Source of the DNA: an uncultured Coprococcus sp.
GTDB taxonomy: Bacteria; Bacillota; Clostridia; Lachnospirales; Lachnospiraceae
Reading direction: 5' to 3'
Length of the DNA stretch: 64,000 nucleotides
Assembly: GCA_934247115.1 (NCBI GenBank)
Contig: CAKQIY010000007.1
Coordinates: 1 to 64,000 of the forward strand
This document shows positions 18,332 through 27,363 of the stretch, piece by piece. How positions within the stretch are numbered: the stretch's first letter is position 1; each line of letters opens with the position of its first letter. A program made the translations under genes and the position numbers. A model generated the notes under the pieces. It was not told the origin of the DNA and searched no databases. It saw only the letters and a list, made by a program, of their open reading frames with translations.

Positions 18332-19819
18332 TTATCTGCTCACTCTCGTCCTGTCCACAGCATCCTTCCAGCCAGAAAGCAACTTCTCTCTCTGTTCGTC
18401 ATCTATCCCCGGTTCAAATCTTCTGTCGGCCTTCCAATAACCCTTGATCTCATCCAGACTGTCGTAGTAGCCAACCGCAAGTCCGGCCAGATATGCAGCA
18501 CCCAGAGCTGTTGTCTCCGTGATAACAGGCCGCACAATCTCGGCATTCTCTATATCTGCCTGAAACTGCATCAGGAAATTGTTGGCGCTGGCGCCGCCGT
18601 CCACTCGAAGGCTTGTGATAGAAAGTCCTGCATCCATCTCCATAGCCGCAAGAACATCCGATGTCTCATATGCCAGTGATTCAACTGTCGCCCTGACAAA
18701 ATGTGCCTTATTGGTTCCTCTTGTAAGGCCGAACACTGCCCCTCTGGCGTACGCATCCCAGTAAGGGGCGCCAAGGCCTGTAAATGCAGGTACCACATAC
18801 ACTCCGTTGCTGTCTGGTACAGACAGGGCAATGCGCTCAGTGTCCGCCGCACTGTCTATGAGCTTCATCTCATCCCTGAGCCACTTGATGGCTGCACCGG
18901 CCACGAACACACTTCCCTCAAGCGCATAGCTGACTTTTCCGTCAAGTCCTATGGCTATGGTGGTGAGAAGTCCCTGCTGTGAGTCAACTGCCTTATCCCC
19001 CGTATTCATGAGGAGGAAACATCCTGTTCCGTAAGTGTTCTTCACATCTCCTGCCTCAAAGCAGCACTGACCGAACAGCGCAGCCTGTTGGTCTCCGGCG
19101 ACTCCCGCTATAGGCACCTCACCGCCAAATATCTCCCTGTCCGTGTATCCGTATATCTCACTGGAATTTCTCACTGCCGGAAGCATGCTCTCCGGGATGT
19201 TGAACTTTGCAAGCAATTCCCTGTCCCACTCCAGTGTATGAATGTTGAAAAGCATGGTACGCGATGCGTTTGTGTAGTCCGTTGCGTGAACCCTTCCGCC
19301 TGTGAGCTTGTATATAAGCCATGTGTCAACTGTTCCGAACATCAGCTCCCCCGCCTCTGCGCGTTCCCTGGCTCCCGGCACATTGTCAAGTATCCACTCT
19401 ATCTTAGTTGCAGAGAAATACGGATCAACTATCAGTCCCGTTTTCTCCCTTATCACCTTGTCATATCCTTCAGCCTTAAGCTGCTCTATCCTGTCCGCAG
19501 TTCTCCTGCACTGCCACACTATGGCATGATACACCGGATTGCCGGTCTTTCGATCCCACACTATGGTTGTCTCTCTCTGATTGGTGATTCCTATTGCGGC
19601 TATGTCCTCGGTGCGGATTCCCATGGTCTCCCTCGCCTCCATCATCACCGACATCTGGGTTGCCCATATCTCCATAGGGTCATGCTCCACCCAGCCGTTA
19701 TTCGGGAAATGCTGGGTGAACTCCTTCTGTTTCACTGAGCATATCCTGCCTTCCTTATCAAATATTATCGCCCTTGAGCTGGTCGTTCCCTGATCCAGCG
19801 CCATTATATAATCTGCCAA
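18332..19819 (-). CDS. glpK: Glycerol kinase
   Basis: Phosphorylates glycerol to sn-glycerol 3-phosphate. The FGGY-kinase motifs are complete: ALDQGTTSSRAIIFD at the N-terminus, GITNQRETTIVWDRKTG, TDYTNASRTMLFNI and VAGDQQAALFGQ. The family length (about 495-500) is met if translation starts at the TTG at 19819, giving 495 residues; AGGAGG is six bases before this codon. An upstream ATG would add a 16-residue Arg-rich tail with no ribosome binding site. No glpF or glpD is adjacent. Its promoter seems to lie about 260 bases upstream, so the palindromic element is in its leader. Confidence 0.95.
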   Translation of the reverse strand: MADYIMALDQGTTSSRAIIFDKEGRICSVKQKEFTQHFPNNGWVEHDPMEIWATQMSVMMEARETMGIRTEDIAAIGITNQRETTIVWDRKTGNPVYHAIVWQCRRTADRIEQLKAEGYDKVIREKTGLIVDPYFSATKIEWILDNVPGARERAEAGELMFGTVDTWLIYKLTGGRVHATDYTNASRTMLFNIHTLEWDRELLAKFNIPESMLPAVRNSSEIYGYTDREIFGGEVPIAGVAGDQQAALFGQCCFEAGDVKNTYGTGCFLLMNTGDKAVDSQQGLLTTIAIGLDGKVSYALEGSVFVAGAAIKWLRDEMKLIDSAADTERIALSVPDSNGVYVVPAFTGLGAPYWDAYARGAVFGLTRGTNKAHFVRATVESLAYETSDVLAAMEMDAGLSITSLRVDGGASANNFLMQFQADIENAEIVRPVITETTALGAAYLAGLAVGYYDSLDEIKGYWKADRRFEPGIDDEQREKLLSGWKDAVDRTRVSR

Positions 19820-19866
19820 ATTGTCCCTCCTTCTGATTTGCGAACGCTCGGTTTTAGTGTTGTGCA

Positions 19867-20003
19867 ACCAAGCTGATGGGTATGCCTTCTCAGGGGACGC
19901 TCCCGCTCGTTTCGCCCTGCAGCGGTACTAAGATGCTGCTTAGCGCACCATCTAAGGACCGGCGGGCTCAAACGCCCCTGCGAAGGCATCCCCATCAGCT
20001 TGG
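19867..20003. repeat. 137-bp GC-rich imperfect palindrome: mobile (MITE-like) or structured-RNA element
   Basis: The ends are inverted repeats of about 33 bases with three differences: one arm begins AACCAAGCTGATGGG and continues ATGCCTTC and CAGGGG; the other is its complement. The centre can fold further on the minus strand: CCCGC/GCGGG, CGGT/ACCG, CTAAG/CTTAG, and an alternative CCGCT/AGCGG. It is clearly richer in GC than the flanks. It lies in the glpK leader, between a promoter and the glpK start. There is no transposase and no convincing ORF. No second copy was found in this window. Confidence 0.6.
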
Positions 20004-20077
20004 TTTATATACACTGTTAAGCCTCTCTGTTCTTCGTAATTATGTTTGGTTCGTCGGGCAATTTTGCCCTGACAAAC

Positions 20078-20106
20078 CTTTTAACCTTCTTCTAAGTATC
20101 TGTCAA
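20078..20106 (-). promoter_or_regulatory. Probable promoter of glpK
   Basis: TTGACA (20101-20106), 17-base spacer, TAAAAG (20078-20083). A small GGGCAA/TTGCCC hairpin follows at 20053-20073, then the palindromic element. Confidence 0.5.
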
Positions 20107-20154
20107 ATAAACCATAATCAAATATATCATCTTAATTGTTTTGATTAAATTTTA

Positions 20155-22956
20155 TCAATCATTTTTCAGATAATTATCTCTCAGATGTTCGTTCACCCTC
20201 TCAACCTCTGCCTTGAAGTCTCTTGAAGACATGCGGATCGCGCCCTGTCCCATGGTGACTATCTGCTCCAGTCCGTCCGATGTGACCACAGTGACCTTGT
20301 GCTTTCTCGCAAGCTCATGTGTGAGCTTTTCTATGTGCGCATCTGCGGTCTCGCCCTCTTTTGTGTACACAACCTCTATATCGTCATAAGGGAATCTCTC
20401 CCCCTTGTTGTCCTTCACCTTGTAGCCGTCAAATACCACTATCAGATGACAGTTCATATATCCCTGATAGTTCGACAGGATATCCATGAGTTTTCCTCTC
20501 GCGGAGTCTATGTTGTGCTCCGACAGTTCCCGAAGTGTATCCCACGCAAATATGACGTTGTATCCATCCACTATGACGTAGTCCTCGCCACTCTTTCTGC
20601 GCTTGAATGCTCCAGGTGTTGCTATCCCTCTATCGGCTGGCCTGCTGCCCACAAGAGGCCCATTTCCTGGCTGTCTGTCTCTGGACTGACTCTTATTATA
20701 CTGTCCATTTCCGCGATATCCCGAACTTGAAGAACCTCCTGCCATACCGTCTGCTGCACCAGCAGACGCGCTGCCCCCAGCCGTGCCTTCTGTCACACCA
20801 CCGGCTGCCGTTCCATTTACTTTATACTCAGATGTGGTTCTCCTGAATCTTCCGTTCAGTGCCACATCCTTATCCTTGTAATCTCCGCCAAATGTCCTTG
20901 CAAATATCTCGCTGAGTTCCTCGTCCGTGATGGACATATCCGACACGCTCTTTCCCGGTCTGTTCACAGGAATATCCGTAGCATCGCCATCATCCGTGTA
21001 GCCAAGCTGGCCTGAGATCTCAAATCCCGGATCCTCCTTCACATGCATGTTCTCATACACATCGTACCAATCGACCAGATAACCTGCACCGTGGGCACAG
21101 AATACCGATGATGATGGATTAAACCTGTCAAGCTCAGGATCATAATGTCTCTCAGCCAGAACCTCTTCCGTGTTGTGGCACGGCTGATAGCCATCTATAT
21201 CCACCTGAAGCCTGCCTGTACCTCTGGAAAATGCCGTGAGCTCACTATAATATTCTCTCATAGTGTATACCGGGGCATGTCCAGTGATAACCGTTGTCTC
21301 GCCTGTGATCTCCTGTCCGTCCATACTGCCGCTCATCTTCACTATGTCAGCAAGCACTCTGCCCGCATACTCCTGCGGTACTTCTATTTTAAATGCATAC
21401 ACAGGCTCAAGCAAGACACTTTCCGCCATCATGAGTCCCTGTCTCACAGCCCTGTAAGTCGCCTGTCTGAAATCACCGCCCTCGGTGTGTTTCTGATGTG
21501 CCCTGCCTGCGGTGATGGTTATCTTCATATCCGTGATCGGGGATCCCGTCAGCACCCCTTTGAATTCCTTTTCCTGTAGATGAGTCAGGATCAATCTCTG
21601 CCAGTTCTTGTCCAAAACATCCTCGCTGCAGATGCTGTCAAAGCACATACCACTGCCATTCTCCATCGGTTCAAGCAGCAGATGTACTTCAGCATAGTGT
21701 CTGAGCGGTTCAAAGTGTCCCACTCCCATGACCGGAGCTGCGATCGTCTCCTTATATGATATTCTGCCCTGACCGTACGTGATGGCTATGCCAAATCTGT
21801 CTCTGACCATCTGCGCCACGACCTCCAGCTGCACCTGTCCCATGACCTTGATGTATATCTCACCGGCTGCCTCATTCCACTGCACCTGAAGCAATGGATC
21901 CTCCTCCTCAAGCTGTCTGAGCTTTGACACCATCGTGACCGCATCCACATCTGTCGGGTACATGACCTTATAGCTGAGAACCGGCTCCAGGCTTGGGAGC
22001 TCTCCATCCGGACAGACACCTATTCCCTGTCTGCCGTAGGTATTCACCAGCCCCGGGACAGCACATACACAGCCCGCAGTGACATGATCCACCATGTCAT
22101 ACTTTGCGCCGGAGTATACCCTTATCTGATTTACCTTTTCAAGTGTTTCCTCGCCCTGTCTGCCTGTAAGCGTGAGTACATCCTTTAGTCTCAGGGTTCC
22201 CCCTGTGATCTTCATATAAGTTAGTCTCTCTCCCTTGTCATCACGGCCGATCTTAAATACCCTCGCGCCAAATTCATCCATTCTCTGAGGCTCGGTCACA
22301 TATCTGTTCATTCCGTCCAGCAGCTCAGCCACGCCATCATTTTTAAGCGCTGAGCCAAAATAACAAGGAAACAGCTTTCTGTCTGCCACAGCCTTAGCTA
22401 TGTCATCTTCCCGGTTTTCCCCGGTCTCGAGGAATCTCTCTAGCATGTTCTCATCGCACATGGCTATGTGTTCACCAGCATCTTCACATAAAAAATCGAC
22501 ACAGCCATCGCTCAGTCTGTGTCTGATATTGTCCATGAGATACTCCCTGTCATACCCCGTCATGTCCATCTTATTTACAAATATAAATACAGGAATCTCA
22601 TATCTCTCAAGCAGTTTCCACAGCGTCTCCGTGTGGCTCTGCACTCCGTCCATGCCATTGATGACCAGAACCGCATAATCAAGAACCTGCAGTGTCCTCT
22701 CCATCTCCGTGCCAAAATCCACATGTCCCGGAGTGTCAAGCAGTGCTATGTGCATATCACCAAAGTTAAGCTCCGCCTGCTTGGAAAATATCGTGATTCC
22801 CCTGTCCTTTTCCTGACTGTCCGTGTCAAGATATGTATCCTGATGATCCACACGGCCAAGCTTTCTGATACGTCCAGTCTGGTATAGCATCGCCTCGGAG
22901 AGTGTGGTCTTGCCTGAATCAACGTGGGCCAGTATGCCCGCGACTATATTCTTCAT
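20155..22956 (-). CDS. TetM/EF-G-like translation GTPase fused to a C-terminal Rae1/YacP (NYN) nuclease domain
   Basis: Residues 1 to about 650 are an EF-G/TetM-type GTPase: AHVDSGKTTLSE (P-loop), DRGITIFS, DTPGHVDF, NKMD, then domains II-V. The domain IV tip has RAHQKHTEGGDFRQ instead of the SPVST-type loop of TetM/TetO that displaces tetracycline. A Gly/Ser/Ala-rich linker (about 690-785) leads to a NYN domain (791-933): VIVDGYNVIFAW (Asp797), VVFDGYK (Asp843), ETADAHIEKL and VVTSDG (Asp894), the pattern of B. subtilis Rae1/YacP, which cuts mRNA in the ribosomal A site. The fusion suggests a ribosome-binding GTPase that delivers a nuclease. The ribosome binding site (AAGGG, 11 bases away) is weak. 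Confidence 0.88.
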   Translation of the reverse strand: MKNIVAGILAHVDSGKTTLSEAMLYQTGRIRKLGRVDHQDTYLDTDSQEKDRGITIFSKQAELNFGDMHIALLDTPGHVDFGTEMERTLQVLDYAVLVINGMDGVQSHTETLWKLLERYEIPVFIFVNKMDMTGYDREYLMDNIRHRLSDGCVDFLCEDAGEHIAMCDENMLERFLETGENREDDIAKAVADRKLFPCYFGSALKNDGVAELLDGMNRYVTEPQRMDEFGARVFKIGRDDKGERLTYMKITGGTLRLKDVLTLTGRQGEETLEKVNQIRVYSGAKYDMVDHVTAGCVCAVPGLVNTYGRQGIGVCPDGELPSLEPVLSYKVMYPTDVDAVTMVSKLRQLEEEDPLLQVQWNEAAGEIYIKVMGQVQLEVVAQMVRDRFGIAITYGQGRISYKETIAAPVMGVGHFEPLRHYAEVHLLLEPMENGSGMCFDSICSEDVLDKNWQRLILTHLQEKEFKGVLTGSPITDMKITITAGRAHQKHTEGGDFRQATYRAVRQGLMMAESVLLEPVYAFKIEVPQEYAGRVLADIVKMSGSMDGQEITGETTVITGHAPVYTMREYYSELTAFSRGTGRLQVDIDGYQPCHNTEEVLAERHYDPELDRFNPSSSVFCAHGAGYLVDWYDVYENMHVKEDPGFEISGQLGYTDDGDATDIPVNRPGKSVSDMSITDEELSEIFARTFGGDYKDKDVALNGRFRRTTSEYKVNGTAAGGVTEGTAGGSASAGAADGMAGGSSSSGYRGNGQYNKSQSRDRQPGNGPLVGSRPADRGIATPGAFKRRKSGEDYVIVDGYNVIFAWDTLRELSEHNIDSARGKLMDILSNYQGYMNCHLIVVFDGYKVKDNKGERFPYDDIEVVYTKEGETADAHIEKLTHELARKHKVTVVTSDGLEQIVTMGQGAIRMSSRDFKAEVERVNEHLRDNYLKND

Positions 22957-23078
22957 ATGTATCTTTTCCCTTCACCAGCCGATATATATCACCTGCCTCG
23001 AGTCTTGTTGACCATCGACATATATCGGTTCTTTATAAACTCATTTATCGGTTCAGTTATGAGTCTGTATCCGCCATA

Positions 23079-24113
23079 CTAGAATCCCTGTTTTTCATTC
23101 TGTGCCGCCTTATATCTCTTGAACCTCTTGAAGAATATGGCTGTAAATGCACCTATGATAAACGGGAACATGAATGTGGCAAATCTATAGAGAAGTGCCA
23201 TGGCTCCGGCTGCAGCAGAACCAACAAGTCCCGAATAGATCGCTGTCATAACAAGCTCACTTGACCCGATCCCACCAGGCATAGGAATGACTGCCGCCAG
23301 CATGACACTCATGGCTGTTATACCTATTGACGTGATGATATTCATATCACACAAGTTGTGACACACTATATAAGGTATGGCAAACCAGCACGCGAACTTA
23401 CATATATCAAGCAGCATGACTACCACTATAAGCCACGGTTTCTTAAGCACAACACTGGTGGCATCCTCCATCATGGCTGTCTGTTCACTTAAACTGTCAA
23501 TCTGCTTTGCAAATCGTCCTTTGAACAAAGCATCAGCTTTTTCAAGAAGCCATCTGAGGAATCTGTGAAACGGCGGCCAGCACGCAAAGAGCACTATCGC
23601 CATAGTTATAAGTATGGTCGCTATAACGCCGAGGACAACATATGAACTGTATTTGCCGAATACTCCAAGCATATATTCTCTGTTTGCAAGAAACAATGCC
23701 ACCGCCATAACACATATGGTCATCTTGTGTATTGCATAATCAATAGAATACAGACCTAGCGCTTTCGACGGCTGTATTCCGCAGTGTTTCATGAACAATG
23801 TGGATGCCACTATGGTACCGCTCCCAAGGGTTGACACCCTGTAAAATGACACAAAATACGTCATAATATTCGCATCAAAAAATGTCATATTGTTCTCCTC
23901 CTGTCGCATGAGGATAAACGTTATGCAGCTCTCTATCACTCCGTATAAAAGCGTCGCTCCAAGAATGGCTGCCACAACCACAGGGCTTGTCTTTACAAGC
24001 TGCGACAGTATAGGGCCTGCCATGTCACGGAACACATATATGATAAGTCCAACCAGCACCAGCACACACAGCCATTTTATAAGTGTCTTCTGTCTATCTG
24101 ATAGTTTTTTCAT
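23079..24113 (-). CDS. UPF0104 / lysylphosphatidylglycerol synthase-type membrane protein
   Basis: A 344-residue polytopic protein with about eight hydrophobic helices and the family signature IPMPGGIGSSELVMTA near the C-terminus. This is the membrane part (flippase-like) of MprF-type proteins without the cytosolic aminoacyltransferase domain. A role in lipid flipping or glycolipid transport is known for relatives, but is not fixed here. A start 28 residues further upstream is open, but MKKLSDRQK at 24113 fits a cytosolic N-terminus before the first helix and has AGGG/AAGA upstream. The neighbouring genes give no clue. Confidence 0.85.
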   Translation of the reverse strand: MKKLSDRQKTLIKWLCVLVLVGLIIYVFRDMAGPILSQLVKTSPVVVAAILGATLLYGVIESCITFILMRQEENNMTFFDANIMTYFVSFYRVSTLGSGTIVASTLFMKHCGIQPSKALGLYSIDYAIHKMTICVMAVALFLANREYMLGVFGKYSSYVVLGVIATILITMAIVLFACWPPFHRFLRWLLEKADALFKGRFAKQIDSLSEQTAMMEDATSVVLKKPWLIVVVMLLDICKFACWFAIPYIVCHNLCDMNIITSIGITAMSVMLAAVIPMPGGIGSSELVMTAIYSGLVGSAAAGAMALLYRFATFMFPFIIGAFTAIFFKRFKRYKAAQNEKQGF

Positions 24114-24279
24114 AGTCTTATATCCCTTTTCCCCTAATATCAATTCATTCAGATCAGTCTTATCCCAATCTGCCCACCATCTCAAATGCACCGGCAATCA
24201 GCTACTGCCGTGGCAGCTGATCTCCTGTTTCGTACAATAGATTAACAACCTAAAGCAGAAAATACAAGCATAATTAGCT

Positions 24280-25769
24280 TTATTTTGCATCTATTGCCAC
24301 ATCTGTACGAATCCACTCTTTCACTACCTCCAGATCACCTGCATACGGTCTCGCAGAATTTCTTCCAACACGCAGTGTTTTCTCAGCTCCCTTTCCTGTG
24401 AGAACAATCACATCTCCAGGATCGGACTTATCAAGTATATACCTGATCGCGGCCTCACGTCTTGGCACTATCTTACATGGTTTATGCACATATCTGGCTA
24501 TCTCACTGCCAATCTTCGCCGGATGCTCACTGCCTGAATCCTGCTCTGTTATCACCACACGGTCTGCATATACATTTGTCATCTGCCCGGCCTCCCGCCT
24601 TCTGCCAAATGCCTTGTCTCCCACAGCACCAACCAATGCCGTAAGTCTGGCAGTTGGATATATACTTCTGATGGTCCGGAAAAGACTGCTATAGCTCATA
24701 TGATTGTGCGCATAATCTATGATAACGTGTCTTCCATTCGCCTCAACAAGATTCAATCGTCCTGGAATAAAAAGCTCCTTAACCGAACTCTTAACTGTAT
24801 CAATATCCACCCCCAGCTCAAGAGCAGCCAGTGCTGCAGCCGTTATATTCTCAGCGTTAAATTTTCCAACCAGGTTTGTATGTATAGTATCAGTTCTTCC
24901 TCTGTAGGAAAGCTCAAATGTAAGTCCAGACATTCCCATCTGCACATTTCCTATCTTGGCATCTGCGGGGTCATGATCATACTGTTTCTGTCCAAACAGA
25001 ATCACTTCCACACCTTCCGGAACTGACTCCCGCACACGGTCATACATGTTGGTATCCCTGTTGATTATTACTGTATCACACTGCCTGAACATAGCCACTT
25101 TACAGGCAAGGTATTCGCCCATATCGGCATGCTCCGACGGACTTATATGATCCTCTTCAATATTCAGGAATATACCAACTCTGTATCTCTCGCCATACAC
25201 TCTGTTCATCTTCATTGCCTGGGAAGATATCTCCATGGCAACATAATCTATACCTTCGTCTACAGCCTCCCGGAAATATTTCTGCAGCTCAAGCGGCTCA
25301 GGAGTCGTGAGTGCACTTTCCCTTTCCCGCAAACCCAGCTTTATGGAATGGGTTGTAAACTCTGCCACTTCCCTGCCTTGAGCACGCAGCACGTCCGACA
25401 ATACGGTGACACATGACGTTTTGCCCTTTGTACCAGTCACACCCACTTTAGTTAAGGCATCCCCGCAGAGTCATAGAACCATTTTCCAGCGACAGCCATG
25501 GCACGGCGTATGTCCCTCACGATCAAATATGGAACTGATTCCGTATAACGGATTTCAGATATATACGCGACCGCTCCTCTATCAATAGCTTCCTCAAGAT
25601 ATTCAGCCTTGAATGCTGCCCCCTTGCATATAAACAGGCTTTCATTTTCAGCCTGCTTCGAATTGTCTGTAATCCCTTCAACACATACACCCCTGGCAGA
25701 CTCTGACACCTCAACTATCAGATCCTCTGCCTTAAAAATTTTCACTAGCATATCAAGTTTTTTTCCCAT
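24280..25769 (-). pseudogene. MurE-like Mur ligase paralogue with a frameshift in a G run
   Basis: Two pieces together make one MurE-like ligase. Piece one (25769 to 25452) has the MurE N-domain, with SLFICKGAAFKAEY, and runs to KWFYDSAGMP-stop. Piece two continues as VGVTGTKGKTSCVTVL (ATP loop) to the end, including GKGAEKTLRVG. Reading one more G in the GGGG run at 25461-25464 gives YDSAGDALTKVGVTGTKGKT, a seamless protein. The DNPR substrate motif of true DAP/Lys MurE enzymes is replaced by QDSGSEHP, so this is a paralogue, not the housekeeping enzyme. It is either a real mutation, a slippage-controlled gene or a sequencing error. No nearby cell-wall genes. Confidence 0.82.
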
Positions 25770-26056
25770 AATGTGTATGTCCTTTCCTGAACCATGCTCC
25801 ATTTTATTTTGTCTTACTGTGATTTTTACCACACACATTAAGCTTAGAGCCCATTCAGACATAAAAATAAGATATCCAAACAAGCTGCAACTGTCATATT
25901 TCTATTCTGACAATTACAGCTAATTAAGATATCTTAACTATAACACTGGAGTGGACTCCATGTGCAACCCCTTTATGGTATGTTTCACATACTTTTCATA
26001 TTTATCCTATTCAATGACTATGATTTCATCGTTTCTGCAAGATTGATATTTGCAGA

Positions 26057-27331
26057 TCACTTTCCCTGAATATCTATTATCACATACTCTGACCTGCACC
26101 CCGTCTTGAACTTGATCGCCCAATCAGATATTCCTGATGTCACAAGAAAATCCGAACCATCAAGATCCTCCAGACCATATATCTGGTCATTTCCTCCCAT
26201 GCCTGTTATCTCCTGGAACAGTTTTATGAGAAGCAGCTGACCACCATGAGTATGTCCCGAAAGTACAAGGTCAACTCCCGCAGCCTTCTCATGTGCATAC
26301 TCCACAGGCTGGTGATCCATGACTATCTGATATTTGTCATCGTCAAGATCCTTCACCAGATCCTCTATGTCAGCTCTGCTGCCGCCGCGGCCCGTCACCT
26401 CGGACAGATCCTGTCTACCTGTTATGTAGAAGCTGTCTCCAAGAAGCACTGTCTGATCCTGAAGCGCCGTAACTCCATTCTTAGTAAGCTCAGCTATGAT
26501 ATCATCCCCATCGTAGCCCCTGCGCTCGGATGCATAATACCCCTTGTCGTGATTGCCAAACACATAATATACGCCGTACTTAGTGTCCAGGGTTCCAAGC
26601 GCCTCGCAACACTTCTTCATATCATTAAGGCTCGTATCATCATCCACGAAATCGCCTGCTATCAGCACAGCATCAGGATCCTGTGCCTGTATCTCCTTCA
26701 CATGCTCTGCAAATCCATCGCCGTCAAATGTGGTTCCCGTGTGGGAATCTGCGATGAGCGCAAGCTTTATGCTGCCAACCGCTTTGTCGGTATGTATCGT
26801 GTAGTCCTTCTGCCACACGTTATGAGCCTGATACCAGCCCCACGACATATATACAATTGTAATGATTATAGCGGTCACACCTGCATAATATATCTTTCTT
26901 TTTTTAGGTTTTATGCTGCTCTCTGCATTGTTTTCTACCACATTGTTCTCTGCCGCATCATTCTCAGTCGTATTGTGCTTAATTGCATCGTTCTCCACTG
27001 CGTTGTTCTTAATTGTATTGCTCTCAGTTGTCTCACCCGCCGTTGATTTTATTCTGTTCTTCACCTTACCCACCAGCCAGAATGCGAACTCACAGACAAG
27101 CCAGAACAATATCATGTAGATCGTGACTATGATTGCGTTGATATACCCCATAGCCAGACTTAAAACTACTATGAAAACAACACAGATCGCCGCACTGATA
27201 AGAATGCTCAGCCACTTTCTGTCCTTCGCCAGCTTACCTACCCATACAAATTTCCTGACCCTTGTGATCAGATATATACATGCGGCTATGAACGCCGCAA
27301 ACATAAATATAAAAATAAATGCCCACATCAT
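26057..27331 (-). CDS. Membrane-anchored calcineurin-like metallophosphoesterase (YkuE-like)
   Basis: The C-terminal half has all metal motifs of the family: LIADSHTG, AGDFVDDD, VFGNHDKG, and LSGHTHGGQ. The N-terminal part has three hydrophobic helices, then an Asn/Glu-rich repeated linker, then another helix (about 150-170), so the catalytic domain is probably outside the membrane. The start at 27331 gives MMWAFIFIFMFAAF and has GAGGAG nine bases upstream; longer forms begin with an Arg-rich tail without support. Relatives act on phospholipid headgroups or nucleotides; the substrate is not clear. Confidence 0.9.
   Translation of the reverse strand: MMWAFIFIFMFAAFIAACIYLITRVRKFVWVGKLAKDRKWLSILISAAICVVFIVVLSLAMGYINAIIVTIYMILFWLVCEFAFWLVGKVKNRIKSTAGETTESNTIKNNAVENDAIKHNTTENDAAENNVVENNAESSIKPKKRKIYYAGVTAIIITIVYMSWGWYQAHNVWQKDYTIHTDKAVGSIKLALIADSHTGTTFDGDGFAEHVKEIQAQDPDAVLIAGDFVDDDTSLNDMKKCCEALGTLDTKYGVYYVFGNHDKGYYASERRGYDGDDIIAELTKNGVTALQDQTVLLGDSFYITGRQDLSEVTGRGGSRADIEDLVKDLDDDKYQIVMDHQPVEYAHEKAAGVDLVLSGHTHGGQLLLIKLFQEITGMGGNDQIYGLEDLDGSDFLVTSGISDWAIKFKTGCRSEYVIIDIQGK
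26928..27032 (-). repeat. 15-bp coding tandem repeats in the metallophosphoesterase linker
   Basis: Seven degenerate 15-base units encode a five-residue repeat of the type xxENN (for example AVEND, AAENN, VVENN). The reading frame is kept. Copy number could vary between strains. Confidence 0.7.
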
Positions 27332-27363
27332 TTGTATGTTCTCCTCGATTCTTCTAATTTCTG

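Noticed and set aside
20155..22956. Classic tetracycline resistance gene
   Set aside because: The domain IV loop differs from TetM/TetO at the residues that displace the drug, and the protein is about 290 residues longer with a nuclease-like domain.
22979..23031. CCGATATAT/ATATATCGG hairpin between the GTPase and UPF0104 genes
   Set aside because: Short stem with a loop over 30 bases and no U run; probably chance in AT-rich sequence.
26928..27032. Tandem repeats as a CRISPR array
   Set aside because: Units are 15 bases, degenerate, without spacers, and encode a protein linker in frame.
26246..27046. 266-residue open frame on plus opposite the metallophosphoesterase
   Set aside because: Shadow of the metallophosphatase; product is Cys/Ile/Leu-rich from the opposite strand of the coding repeats.
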